From NCBI GenBank assembly GCA_023079485.1, contig CM041097.1:16791658-16855657 (forward strand): a stretch of DNA of 64,000 nucleotides, in the 5' to 3' direction. Positions within the stretch are counted from its first letter, which is position 1; every line of letters begins with the position of its first letter. This stretch comes from Archilochus colubris. Its lineage: Eukaryota > Chordata > Aves > Apodiformes > Trochilidae. This document shows positions 39,238 through 53,391 of this stretch, piece by piece. The notes under the pieces were generated by a model. It worked only from the letters and a program-made list of their open reading frames with translations, was not told the origin of the DNA and ran no database searches. The translations under genes and the position numbers were made by a program.

Positions 39238-42200
39238 GCCTTGGTTTTGGAAAAGTGACTTTATAGTAATTTAGCCTTGTGATTTGGATTGCCTGGGTCA
39301 GTATAGCCTTGCAAAGAGCTGTACCTGGGGGAGCAAGAGCAGAAAGCTGATGTGGTAGGGCAAGAACAAGCAGCTGGGCATGAGCACCAAGCCCTGTGTC
39401 AGGTCTGCTCTGCCTCTAGTTTGGAGCTCAGTTTGTGAGAACAGCCTAGAGCCAGCCTGACATCAAGGGCTTGAAATGGTGTGGAGTGTTCTGAACTGGG
39501 TCCCACATCTTGCGTTGCCTTTCTTGAGGGTGCACAGCTTGCTGTGGTGGCCTGGGGACTGGCTGTGGCTGCATCTACCATGGCCAAAACCCAGCTGTTG
39601 GCTGTTGTGAATGTACTGGCATCTCCTAAGAGATGTAAAAGTTTGGGGTTTTAAACCTTTCCTCTGATCAAATTTTAATTCATTTAAAATACACCTCTGT
39701 TCCTTCTGAGCTTTTTTCATTCTTGAAGCATGAAGATCTCTAAAAATACTTATTCCACCCTGTAAAGTAGTGGGTGCTAAAATGGGTTTATACTTAAGGT
39801 TTGAAAAAGGATGAATGTGAAGATTTAGCATCTATTTAATGCACATCTAATCTCTTAATTACATCCAGCTAACTAGCATCTGGTTGCCTTCAGCTGTGTT
39901 ATGCTCCCATCCCAGTTCTTAGGTAGCTAAAACCGTGTGTGTTCTCCATCAGTGATCAGAGGTGTGTTGTAAAATACAGGGCTGGTTGTTTGGATTTTTT
40001 TCAATGTTGAAAGGAGATGAATGATTTTTTTTTTTTTTTTACATTAATATGGCTTTGGGGGAGGATACTCTGCCTTCTTCCCCTTGTGAACATAGTTGTG
40101 TTCTTGTAATAGCATTTGAAGGGTTACATTAGTGTGGGTCAAGTGCGGTTTAAAATAGGATTCTTCTGAGACCAAGCCTGGAGGCCCTGGTTTGTTTTTT
40201 TTTTTTTCTTCTTCTTCTTCTCAAAAGACGTTTTGATCTTCTGATAAAACTGTTGCTTCTGAATTTCTTGGTGATTCTTATTTGCAACTAACCTTTGGAG
40301 AACTGGAATGATTACACACACTCTTCTTTGTCTTTCGTGAATGTGCCTCTCCTGGTGAGTTGTTGGCTTGTGCTTTTTTGAAGTTCAGATGAAACCATTG
40401 TAAAAGCGTTTTCTGTAAGCTGTTTGAGAAGGTGGAATTTGTCTGATGTCATGTAATAAAATGTGATTCCAATCCTACACAAAGAGCCCTAATCCCAGCC
40501 CTGGTAGGACTCCATGCAGTAGAGAATCAAGAGCTTGTGGTCCCTTGCAGACCTTACACACGTTCCCAGGCTGGAAGTGCTGCTGTGCCAGGACGTGTGT
40601 GTGAGCATCACACAACTTAAGCCCATCTTTTTGTAATATAACCTATTTTTCCCAGTCTTTCAGTTTTCATAAGGAACTTGTGCAATATCTGTTGAAGTAA
40701 TGATCCTGACTGCATTTTCTGTTACAACTGCAGTAAACCCAGGGCTACTATGGCAGTTCACTCATTTTTTTGTCAAAATTGCACCAGTTCAGGTGATTAT
40801 CCTGCAAGCCCCCCATCCTCCAGCCTGATCAAGGGTCATTTATGTAGCCAGGAGCTTCTCGTTCCACAGTGTAACTAATTATTTGCCTACTATATGTGAA
40901 ATAACAGGAGGAGAAGGGTTTTCAACAGCTCTGGAAGACATGGAGGGGCAGGTGTGGGGAAGGTTACAAAAATGGCTGAGTGATTGGATGTTGTTTTTGT
41001 AAGTATAAAATAGATCGTGATGCTATGCCTCTATGTATGTAAGGCCCTAGATCTTAAGAGGGATGAAATGTTGGCATCCTTGGTTAATAAATGAGCCAAT
41101 GTTCACAATTTTTTTTTCTTTCTTCTTTTTTTTTTTTCCTCTCGGAGCCAGACTATCTGCTGTCTGACTGTTGTGAGAATAGGATCATGATGTGTAAGAG
41201 TTGAGGTCATGGAACCTAATGGGCATTTGCCTTAAGTGTGTCTGTGAGTGACAGAAGTATTATGGCAACATTCCTTTACTAAGAAATAACTAAAACACTT
41301 AAGTTTTATTATGGCTTCTGGGTTGAAATTTAGAGCAGAATAAGCATACTTAATTTCTTACTGTTGTTACCTGTGGCTACTGTGGTGTCTGATGTAGCAC
41401 CTACTTTGTGAGATGGCAGGAAATAAAGGATGTAATATTGCTTAATGGAAGTGTCAGACATTGGCACTCAGCTCCCTAGGAAGAGCTATCACTGTTCAAA
41501 AGTAACTCTGAAACTCTTGCTTTTTCACTTCTGACAATCTATGGCATCAATTTGATCCCCCTGGATTGATTTTCCTCCAGAGCAGTGGCTTGCCACCCTC
41601 TACAGGGAACACACCCACCAAAAATCCCAAAACCTCCCAATTCTGGTATTTAGCAGAATGCTTCAGATGGCAGCCAGTTGAGTTTGCATGAAGGTGACTT
41701 GGATCATCTTACATTAGTGAACACGATGATCAAGCACTCTCAGCTACTGAAACTACTTTATTACAACTCAGTAGGTTTTAATACAGCCATAAATAACATC
41801 ACAGCTCGTTGAGCAGCAGGATAAAAATGAAGGAGTTTGGTGCTAAGGCAACTGGCATTTCCTTCCCTTAAATGAAGTCAGCGATTTATTATTATTTTAG
41901 ACTGTGTCTAATGATGACATTAGCAGTGGGAATAAAATGGATGGATCCAGACCTTATTCTTCTGCTTGTTCCACGTTGGGGCTGACATGAGACGTCATTG
42001 GCTGTAGGCAAAGTGGGCTACAGCCCTCCTAAGTCTCTCTAAATCTTTATGAACTGAGACATGTAGAAGCTCAGGGTGTGTTAACGTAAAACCGTTTTGA
42101 ATTAACAAAATCTTCATTCTTTTGCTGACTGCTTCTCATGGTGCTGTGTATTTGTTGTAAAGTGGATAGCATCAAAACAGGCATGTTCCAGAACAAGTGT

Positions 42201-42568
42201 CCTTTGTGCTGTAGGCAGTGTCTTGCCAAGTGGTTTGTTAAAACAAATGGGTCTTTCGAAATAATTATTTTCACTCTTATTTTTGGACACTTCTTTCAAA
42301 GTTTTGGGAGGAAGGCTTTTTGGTAGAAGCACAAGCCTGGCTATTCCATCATAACAGTTGGGTTTGGTGCATTTGTTTTGTGTTTTCACATTTGAGTCAT
42401 GATTAGTGGCATTTTCTTGATATGTGCTTCCTAAGTGACCTTGAGAGGATGCTGCCACAGTCCCCATAAAGCTATGGGAACAATGAGCTTAGGAGTCTTA
42501 CACCTAGGTCATTTTAAGACTTAAGTGTGCAACAAGTGTAGATGTCTTCAGACAAGTATACAACAAGA

Positions 42569-42629
42569 TGTAGAGCTTGGGCTAGATGACCTTTAAAGGT
42601 CTTTTCCAACCCAGACTGTTCTATGAAGC
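42569..42629 (+). repeat. CR1 3' tail fragment
   Basis: TTGGGCTAGATGACCTTTAA, then AGGTCTTTTCCAACCCAGAC, ending TGTTCTATGAAG, matches the last 60 or so nt of CR1, including the 3' ttctatga end. The body of the element is absent. Confidence 0.85.
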
Positions 42630-45600
42630 CCTTTTGACGTGCACTGTGCCTCCAAAGTGGGGAGGTACATTTTTTCCCTTTGAATGTAATAATCCAAGAG
42701 CTGCTTTTGAGTTGAGAAATAGCTTTTATTTTAAAAAGAGAAGGATACAACTGCTTCTGTTTGTGGCTTTGGGGAATTCGATTTGATCTAGTGCCACTTT
42801 CTCTTTCCCTATCTTGTGTTTCTGTGCTGAATGTTGAAATTTTTAAAACAAATACTTCAGTAGCCCACAGGCAATATTCTGAACACCAGTTCTTTCTCAC
42901 AAGCTGGCTTTGTCTTAGCATGGTCTGCTTAGGCTGAACTCCTTGCTTAGCCCCAAAGTGCCAAAGATTACGGTTACCAACATTTGAAGTTATCTGAGCT
43001 CAAAGCTGTGTCTGATGCACTATAAAATCGAGTGACATTTCACAAACCTCATAGTGAAAAATGAGGCCAGTGTGGAGGGTATGATTTTTTGAAATTTATG
43101 AAAGTAACAAGTTGGGGTGTTTTTCCTCTTTCTTATACTTTTTATTTAATTTGAGCAAAAGAGTCTGTTTTAGAGTAAATTCCTGAAAAGTCAGTGTATG
43201 GCAAGTCCGTGCAGCCATAGCATGTATTTATGGCATTAAAATCTGCTTGTGGCATAAGGACTTGAAGCTTTTTGGATTTTATTCATTGAAGTCTGGACAA
43301 GCAACCAACTTGTCCCATTCTTTGCGTGGGCAAATCCATGTCTCTAGGAAGCTGGTAATAAGAATTTTATTTTAAAATCAGCCTGTGTGCTCTCTCCTTC
43401 TGTTTTCAGCTTAGCTCTGGTTACTTTTTACTCAAGACCTTGAATAAAACTGATTCCTGATTTTTGTTTTGTTCATTTTCTACAAAGATGCCATTCCTTT
43501 TAGTGGGTTCCATTTGCATTCTTCACATTTGGCAGATGAGCAATGATGAGCAACCTGAGCAAAACCAAGTTTGGAGGAGGATGCCTCTTCTCACCTGTGG
43601 AAACTCTCTCCTCAGGGCATTGCAAAACTTGAGAAGAAACTCATGGTCCTTCTCTTGCATAGCAAACTGCATCCTGGTTTGGGTGTAGGCTCTAAAAAAT
43701 AACTAGAATCCCTAAATCATTTGAAGGTTGATGTGATAGTAGTAGCCTGACCTGGGAAAACCCTGCTGGGAGAAGGGTCGGAGTTCTGCACCTCCTCCCT
43801 GACATGCGAAATGCAGTGAAATCATGAAGATAATGTTTTTTTTTTCCAGCAGGTTTTCAGTAAATCAGAGACTTAGAAGTGAAATACTCTGTTGTGCAGG
43901 TCCAGCAGGGGTTACTGAGGGCTGGAATGGTGGCTGGGTTAGTAACCCCTGTGAAATGTAACTGATAGTCTTGCTCAGGTTCTAAATATGTGACTGCAGA
44001 GTCCTTGGCAACCTTAGGAGGAAGATAAGGTTGGACAAATAGTTTTACCTCTCTGAAGTGACTCTTCATAAAGTTAATAGTGAACTGGGCTAAAGTGGTC
44101 TGGTAAATCTTGTTGGGCTGTAGGAAGGGTGGATGATTGTGCATGGGCTACAAAAAGCTTTGGAAGGGGAAGCAGGGAGCAGGGATGGCTTCAGGCCACC
44201 TGTACTGGCTTGGAGCAGCTGAAATGCCTTTAGTCCTATGACTGTGTTCCCTCTTGAGTTCACATCTCTGTGCCAGCTCTTGCAAGAGAGCTTCTGGAAG
44301 TGACTTTATGTCTATCTTTAACAGTTCCTTTAAAGAAAAGTCATTTGTGTCCTACTGTGAGCAATCTCAAACCCTCTTGTGCTGATGAAAGTGCTGCTCA
44401 GCTTCCTTAGGAGAGAAGAGGACGGCAGAAGTGGACATAAATATGAGGTGCTGGAATTAAGGTTTTTACCATGGCAGTACCATTAATTCAGGCTTACCTG
44501 TCAGATGCAATTGTGTGGCTGAGATTGTTGCCTGTTAGTCATAAAATATTTACACTCTGAAGCACCTGGGGTAGCTGAAATCCCAGCAAAAGATTTGTGT
44601 CTGGCAGTTTATGGAGTCAATTACTTGTCTGCCCTAAAATGTTGCAAAGCCTTTTGGTATCCTCTCAGTGACTGTGTAAAATAAAAATTGATGGCATGTG
44701 CGTTAGGATGTAAACAGCTGAAATGCTGGATTTCTAACAAAAAAGAAATGCAGGAGTTTCAAAGGACTAAATCCTGTCTGAAAGCCTCACTTGAGGAATG
44801 GCAGCTCGCACGCCACTAACCTGCGAGTTGCATCAATTCCTCTTGCCTTAAGCAAATCTGGCTAACCTCTCTTCAGTTTCCTTAGATACTGTTGTCATGT
44901 GCTTCTATAGCTAAAGCACAGTTTTTCAATACCAATCCACAAAAACTTTGTTCTTTTTGTCTGCTTCATGTCTTTCCCTTGGATAAAAAGTCACGTTACG
45001 CAGAGGAATTTTTGGTGATGAGCAAAACAACCCCTGGTTGTATAAGTGACCATCTGTACAATGTGCCTTTTCTTTTTCATAAGTATTTTTGCTTGAAGAT
45101 AACTGTGGATCCAGTTAGACTGGAATCGTGATGCCAGATCTTAAATAACTTTATTGTACCTGCCTTGGTTTTCAAGTTCAGAGAGGTTTTGGGTTTTTTT
45201 ATGAGTTGGGTAACCAGGGAGTTTTATTGTCTCGACTGAGTCTTCTTCCTGGCATTGCAGTGAAGCCCATGATCAATATTGAAATGAAATAATTCAAGAT
45301 TTGGTATGGTCTTCAGGACTTCCAGGCTTAGGGAGTCAAGCTGTGGTGAATACAGCTTGCAGAATCTTGAACCTGGATTTAGAAAACTTTAGGAGACTAA
45401 ATTACTCTTAATGTAAGAGGCACTAATTAATTTTTTTTCCTCAGATGTCATTCTCCTCAGATATGTTGCTTCGAGCCTGAAAGGATAGACTTCTAATTTT
45501 GCAGCTTCCTCTTCTTATTCAAAGCCCTAGAAAATTATTTGTTGCTTCTGCTGTTGGCTTTTTATCCTTGAAAGTAATGGGTGGAAGCAGCTTTAAAAGG

Positions 45601-45890
45601 CAACTTTGAAGCCCTGGCCCAACATGTTGAACAGGCTTTCTGTGCCAGCTGAAGCCTTTAGCCCTTGCAAAACACTTCAGTGGATGTGGTTTTATATCAT
45701 TTTTCTTTGGGTTCCATTAATTGTTCAATAGCACAGAATTTTAACCTTTCTTAAAAATCCCATGACATTTAGCTGCCTAAGCAACAAGAAGTTCTATTGA
45801 ACTGAGAAAACTGTCTAAAAAGTATTTTATTTGTAATCATAAACTGTAAGTCCTAAGGCAATTTGCTTGAAACAAATGGTCTTTTTAATT

Positions 45891-45907
45891 AAAAAAAAAA
45901 AAAAAAA
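45891..45907. repeat. Poly(A) tract
   Basis: Seventeen consecutive A residues, followed by GCAAAAAAGCAAAG. Low complexity with no associated element recognised. Confidence 0.85.
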
Positions 45908-46845
45908 GCAAAAAAGCAAAGTGAGGGTTTGGGACAAAGTCGTCCTCCTCCTTGTTTAGCTGTCCTCCATAAACCTCTGGCATGTCCCTGTGCCCAAGTA
46001 TCTCTCTGCTTAAATGAAGCATTAAGTGGTTTGTCTTTACTTTCACAGGAAGATTCAGTGATGTTTTTTTGGTGAGAAGAATCTCCTTCTATGTGGTTTG
46101 GGGAATGGGAATCTGTTCCTTCCCAGCCTTTGGGGGTTGGAGGAGCTGGGCAGGCCAGAGCTGTTGGCATCCTGATGACTTTTTGTCACTTGTGGTGCAT
46201 CAACAGAGGATTTGGGGCATCTTCCACTTTGCAGAGCCAGGCATGAGGTCTCTGCTGCTAAACTACACATCCTGGTTCTTAGCGATTTGCTATGAGAACT
46301 TTGTTCTCTTCAGATTCACTTGGTGTTTTGCTCCTGTTGGCTATGCTACTTGGCCTGGTTGCCTTTTCTTCACTTAATGAGAATCTTGTGAGAACATGAG
46401 TAAACCAGTAGTACCCTGGATATCTGCAAAAGTTTTGGCCATGAAATTGCATGGTAAATTGTTGAGTAGTTACAGGAAGGACCACAAGAGAGTAAAACAA
46501 CTATTAAGCGTTCAGAGTTTTATAACTTGGGTGTTTTGTGGGGGGTTGTTGTTGGGTTTTGTTTCTTTGAGTTACTTGGAGATGGGACAAGCACCATGCT
46601 GTGATTTGAAGTCATGACTGAGATGGCAAACCCAAAAAGCAGTGTTCCCCCTTGAAATAATACTCTTAATATAAAATAAGCTGGGCTGCTGCTTGCTTCC
46701 TGTAGTTACCCATTTCAAAGAAATCAAACCCATGCATGGACAAATTCCTAGAGTAGATAAACATCACAGAACACCTAATTTAGCCTGGTTAATCCAAAAG
46801 TCCTGGTGGGTCAAATCTTGATCCTCCAGCAATCAGTCAACTTCC

Positions 46846-46912
46846 AGCTCTGGTTGGACTCAATGATATTAAAGATCTTTTCCAACCTAGGTAGTTCTGT
46901 GACTCTTTGGAC
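46846..46912 (+). repeat. CR1 3' tail fragment
   Basis: CTCTGGTTGGACTCAATGAT, ATTAAAGATCTTTTCCAACC, then TAGTTCTGTGACTC matches the CR1 3' end (ttggactcgatgat...aaggtcttttccaacct...ttctatga). It is short and diverged. Confidence 0.85.
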
Positions 46913-47989
46913 CTGAAGTATTCCTAGAGGGTGACTGGTTGTAAAGCTACAGCTAATGACTGATTTTTATTCTGGTCTAAGTTCCCTGTTAACCTGTGCA
47001 GAAAACATTGGCCAAGCCCAAAGACTGCCCTGCCCTGTGCCTGCCCAAGACTGAACTCCCCTCTATGCCTCAACCAAAGGGATTTGGTCCAGTGGAGTGA
47101 GGCTGCATCACTCTGTTGCCACTTAGCACTGTTCCAAGTTCTTGCCATCATGAGTAAGCTATTAGTAAATTGTTTGAGTGATTCCCAGCAAGACTTGACA
47201 GGAGGAGCAAGTACCAGAACTATTGTTTCAGTTGTTTGCTTTGGGTGGGTACAGAAGGGGCTATTTAAGTCCTGTGCCCTCTGCTTAAGCATGCAGCTCT
47301 GCTTTGTGTTTTAAATTCCTCAGCCCCCAATCACCTTCATGAGGAGACATTTTTAGTTTTTCGGGACCTGTCACTGGTGTGTAAGTATACTACAAGGATT
47401 CTGAAGAATGTAATCTCAAGTGCTCCTGAAATTCCCACTGATATGGTGTGTATGCTCAAAGGTAGTGAAAGCCATTGATTAAATATTTGATTGATTGACA
47501 CTAGACCCAAGGGCTGGGAAAAATCTGCTCTACACATATGGATTATTACAGTTGTTTCTCTGATGTGGAAGAAAATAGGCAGCTTCTCTGTTTTTTCCCT
47601 ACTTGACCTGGATGTATGCACTGGAATTAGCAGTCAGATGTTGAGATCAGTGAAGGTATGAGAGAGTATTTCCTTTGCTTGAGAAATTAGTGTTGCTCTT
47701 CAGGATCCTCCAAATGGAGAGATGAGTGCTGAGCAATCAATGTGGCTCCATACAAAACTTTTTCAGGCCAGCTCAGCCTTGCAGGACATAAACTGGTTTA
47801 CATAAGGGTGCAGTAAACAGATTTTTTCATGTGACTCTGCGTGGAGCCAGCCCATGGAGATCAGTGGAGGTGCTGCTGAGCTGGTGGAGCATGAAACCAA
47901 TTTTGGGCCTCCATTTCTGGGGCAGAATTATTCTGTATTGCCATGTAAGCAGAACCCTGGTGAGCAAGTAAACTGAAAATACACCTGAA

Positions 47990-48820
47990 TACAAATTGAA
48001 AGTACGTTCTTCTTCCAGGTGTTTCTTTGCTGAATCCAGGCTGTAGGCTGCCACTTGGCCATCCTTGATCTCTAGTTCCTTGTGGCCAAATTCTTCTTAC
48101 TACAGTAATTCTTTTCTTGCTGTGGTGTGATACATTTTGCTTGTTTAGCCATCACATCTTCAATAATTTTCAGAAGTTCTGCAACTAATACTTCTGTTAC
48201 TCCTTGCTTTCTAATACCAAAATGCCCCCTCAAGCCCCACTGTTCTGCTGAGTTGATCAATGTTGTGGCAAAACTTTGGTTGAGGTTCCTGGACATAGAT
48301 GCTTGGAGACCCAGAAGGTTCAGTTTGAAGTGGTTCCATTCTTCCTGCATGTCCCCATTCAGACACATTTCTTAGGGACTGTGTCCAAACCAATAAATCA
48401 TCATCTTACACTTTGTGTCTCATGACTTTGGAAGAACAACAAGAACTATTCTTCACCTCAAAGTCAAGAAGGGGCTGAGGACCAAAATTAGATCTTCGTC
48501 TAAAAAAATTAGTCAAAAGCTTTTTTCATAGTTTCAAATTCAGGGTTGTAGAATTTCATTTTATGATCTGTTTTGCAGTTGCCACTGACCTGAAGCCCAG
48601 ACACCTGACAGTGAATTAATTTCCTCAGTCACTTGTTGCCCATGTATAGTGAGAGTTGACTCTCCATGAAAACATCATCTACTGGGTAACTTGAATACTT
48701 TCAAAAGGATTTAGCCTTTTCTGAGAGCTAAAGTTACTGTGTGGTGTGTTGGGAATTGAACCAACTGGATTATAATTTCCTTTGCAGTTATACTGCATGA
48801 AAATAGGTGTTCCGTTCACT
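47990..48820 (-). pseudogene. Broken coding-like sequence of unknown origin, minus strand
   Basis: Read on the minus strand from about 48820 down, protein-like segments follow one another across frames. A first run includes NCKGNYNPVGSIPNTPH and QKRLNPFES. After a frame change comes YPVDDVFMESQLSLYMGNK, then a stop, then KMKFYNPEFETMKKAFD and a stop. Next come PQPLLDFEVKNSS and DDDLLVWTQSLRNVSEWG, then an open run with NLNQSFATTLINSAEQWG and VLVAELLKIIEDVMAKQAK (part of 48072-48368). After a last frame change comes KELEIKDGQVAAYSLDSAKK, then HLEEER. At least two stops and three frame changes break it. The sequence just 5' of the first run is pyrimidine-rich and ends in ACAG. I could not identify a parent family, so this may be a decayed retrocopy or gene fragment. 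Chance open reading cannot be excluded. Confidence 0.4.
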
Positions 48821-49878
48821 GTAGGGGTGGGCAGAGGAAGAAAGCTATTCCAAAAAATCCTCCCAAAAAAGGCAAAAACAAAAAGCAGACAGTAGCTGCT
48901 GAACTGCAGCTGAAATCTGTTGCCCTGTGCCAGTCACTTCTCAGCAAGATTTAATTTCTCAGAGAATAGTTGCAGTTCTGTATCAAGTAGAAATCTGGAG
49001 CTTCAGTGTTTGTGAAAGCAATGCAGCTCTTGCAGTTCCTTTATTTAAGGTTCAAAACTTCTCTTGCCCTCCCTGGCATGCTGAGGGCAGCACAGCCTAT
49101 TAAAAAAAAATAAAATTATGGGATAACAAAATAACATAAGCTGGTCTAATGCAAGATAATACAAGTGTATCTTGGGGAAAATGTGTTCTTGTGAAATAAA
49201 TATATGTTTTCACAACAAAAATCCTATCTCAGGCAGTGTGCATTTCAAAACATGATGCAAAGTGGAGTAATTTCATTGTATTAGTGTCATAAATATTGTA
49301 ATGTTTGATGATGCACAATTGAGATCTTGGAATTTTGCTGATCCCTCTCCTGGGAGCATGGATGGTTGTGTCACCATGGCAGGATCCAGGGAGAGCAGCT
49401 GTGGTGTCTGATGCCTGTGGAGGAAAAGAAATGTACAAATTCTGTTGGACAAGAAGGTCTTGTTTTTAAAATAACATATTCAGAGATAAGGGCTATGGAA
49501 ATAACTTGTTTACTGCTAACTTTATCTACTTGGAAGATGAAAATTGAAGTGGCAAATGGGCTTACCTGGGTAATGTAACTCTTACCACCTGTGATAGGAA
49601 AATTGATAACTGAATTTGGGATTAGCAAAGCAAGTGCTGTGCAGATCACAGCAGCCTTCTGTGTTGTGACATCTTGTGATTTAGTGCAACAAATGAGATT
49701 AAACTCTCCAGAAATGGTATCTCAAGTGTGCTTCCCTGCACAGCAGAGACTGGAAAATAAGACAAGTTGAGCAGGTTTTGGTGGTTATGCTTGAGTAGAA
49801 ACTTTAGTCAAGGAGTTGGATAGATGAAGTAAATTCTGGTGGGCACAGGGACTGTGTACAAGTGTGGGTGAGTGCATC

Positions 49879-49920
49879 ACACACTTTACCCCGTTACAAA
49901 AGACACACTTTACCCCGTTA
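49879..49920. repeat. Direct repeat of 18 nt, period 24
   Basis: acacactttaccccgtta occurs exactly at 49879-49896 and 49903-49920, separated by caaaag. It lies about 300 bp upstream of the conserved MITF-M promoter block. Confidence 0.9.
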
Positions 49921-50200
49921 TCAACCATTCCTGAACTGGAAAACCTCTTCTAGATACAGGCTGGGATGGAAGCACCAAGGGAGGCTGAGGACATGGCAGA
50001 GCTTTTTCAGTCCTTCCGTGTTCAGCTGCAGGTCCTTGGTGGCTTGGTGGCTGCATGGGTAGGGTGGTGGAAGCTGAAGAAAGGGCTGTGTAGCCCCATG
50101 GGTTTATCCATCCCATCCCACTGCCAGGGGATGGGCATTTGTTGAGTTATTTCTTATTCTGTACTTAAAAACTTTTAACCTTACTGCTGAAGAAAAATAC

Positions 50201-50207
50201 CATTGTC
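50201..50207 (-). promoter_or_regulatory. SOX10-type binding site in the MITF-M promoter
   Basis: CATTGTC (GACAATG on the bottom strand), followed by TCTTAGTACGACTGGAAC. It matches the human SOX10/PAX3 composite element as I recall it, apart from a few bases. Confidence 0.75.
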
Positions 50208-50269
50208 TCTTAGTACGACTGGAACGAAAGATGAATAGCGAGTTAGCCTTGAGCAAACTGTCAATCTGA

Positions 50270-50276
50270 CTTTGAT
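50270..50276 (-). promoter_or_regulatory. LEF1/TCF binding site in the MITF-M promoter
   Basis: CTTTGAT (ATCAAAG on the bottom strand) within CTGACTTTGATAGCTC. It has the spacing and context of the Wnt-responsive site described in the mammalian promoter. Confidence 0.75.
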
Positions 50277-50319
50277 AGCTCATCACTTAAAAAGATCCTT
50301 TTATGTTGATGAAAAAGCA

Positions 50320-50327
50320 TGACGTCA
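50320..50327 (+). promoter_or_regulatory. cAMP response element (CRE) in the MITF-M promoter
   Basis: A perfect TGACGTCA palindrome. CREB binding here links melanocortin receptor signalling to MITF-M in mammals. It lies about 120 nt upstream of the TATA box. Confidence 0.85.
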
Positions 50328-50591
50328 AAGCCAGGGAAAAGAAAATAATACCAATATTTAGGACTAAGCTTGCCTGGCTGCGAAGAAGAAGCCCCTGTGT
50401 GAACTGTTTGTTACTCTACATGCGTGGCTAATAGGCGTAGGTTACTATAAGTCTGAGCAGTGGCATTCAAGTGCCTTCTGCTGTATTTTTGGGGTAGCTT
50501 GTTTATGGTGCTTCCAGACTTGAATCCCTCAAACTGGAGCAGCACAGAGCAAAGGATATTGCAGTCGCATCTCTCCCAACCTATAAGTAGT

Positions 50592-50624
50592 ATGCTGGAA
50601 ATGCTTGAGTATAATCATTATCAG
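50592..50624 (+). CDS. MITF: MITF exon 1M coding part (melanocyte N-terminus)
   Basis: ATG CTG GAA ATG CTT GAG TAT AAT CAT TAT CAG reads MLEMLEYNHYQ, the 11-residue melanocyte-specific N-terminus. It ends at a strong donor CAG|GTGAGT in phase 0, so it joins exon 2 (VQTHLENP) in frame. The start has A at -3. The 5' untranslated part of the exon probably runs from about 50478. An additional in-frame ATG lies 87 nt upstream at 50505 with no stop between, so a 29-residue extension (beginning MVLPDLNPSNW) is possible. The shorter start is preferred for its conservation and better context. M lacks the Rag-binding B1b region, so it is largely nuclear. Confidence 0.97.
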
Positions 50625-53085
<2,461 letters not shown>

Positions 53086-53169
53086 GGATTTTATAAATTT
53101 GAAGAGCAAAGCAGGGTTGAGAGTGAGTGCCCGGCTCTGAATACCCACTCACGAGCATCATGCATGCAG
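53086..53169 (+). CDS. MITF: MITF exon 3
   Basis: The acceptor is TTTCTGCAG. The exon is 84 nt, 28 codons, phase 0 at both ends, with donor CAG|GTACTG. It reads [19 protein letters not shown] and then THSRASCMQ. Compared with human, NRAESECPGMN becomes [11 protein letters not shown], so this is one of the less conserved exons. Being phase-neutral, it could be skipped without a frameshift. Confidence 0.98.
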
Positions 53170-53391
53170 GTACTGGATGACACAGGAGCTGGAGCACAGG
53201 TCCCCTTTTTAATGAGCATGTTTCTTTGAAATTATATTGAAGAATAAACTTGCCCTCTAGTGTCTTTAAGAAAATGAATATAGGATGTGCTTAAGGAACA
53301 GGACATCAATGTTGTTTATTAGCATTGATGTCAAGCGTACATTAAGACATCTGAAGAGGGCTGGTGCTTTTCGAGCACTGTAAAGCTATAG

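Larger units (their letters stand above)
26730..50190 (+). other. Large intron between exon 1B and exon 1M
   Basis: This intron, 23.7 kb to exon 1M, has no recognised exon. It contains CR1 tails at 31932-31970 (reverse), 42569-42629 and 46846-46912 (forward), a 21-nt poly(A) at 39217-39237, a 17-nt poly(A) at 45891-45907, and a purine-rich tract near 35340-35378. It also holds a non-repetitive block at about 34500-35100 with two TAATTAGCCC motifs, and a coding-like but broken minus-strand region at about 47990-48820. The rest is unremarkable AT-rich sequence. Confidence 0.8.
50190..50480 (+). promoter_or_regulatory. MITF: MITF-M (melanocyte) promoter
   Basis: The known vertebrate MITF-M promoter elements can be read in order. 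A SOX10-type site CATTGTC lies at 50201-50207 inside ATACCATTGTCT, a context I recall as shared with the human promoter. The adjoining TTAGTACGACTGGAAC corresponds to the PAX3-bound part. A LEF/TCF site CTTTGAT is at 50270-50276. A perfect palindromic cAMP response element TGACGTCA is at 50320-50327, within AAAGCATGACGTCAAAGCCA. A TATAAG box is at 50446-50451, which predicts transcription start near 50475-50480. These sites couple neural-crest factors, Wnt and alpha-MSH/cAMP signalling to melanocyte expression. The sites are seen in the sequence, and their use is known from mammals. Confidence 0.85.

Noticed and set aside
53170..53229. Continuation of the exon 3 frame into the intron
   Set aside because: The frame stays open after the donor CAG|GTACTG only by chance. 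The homologous protein jumps to MDDVIDD in exon 4.
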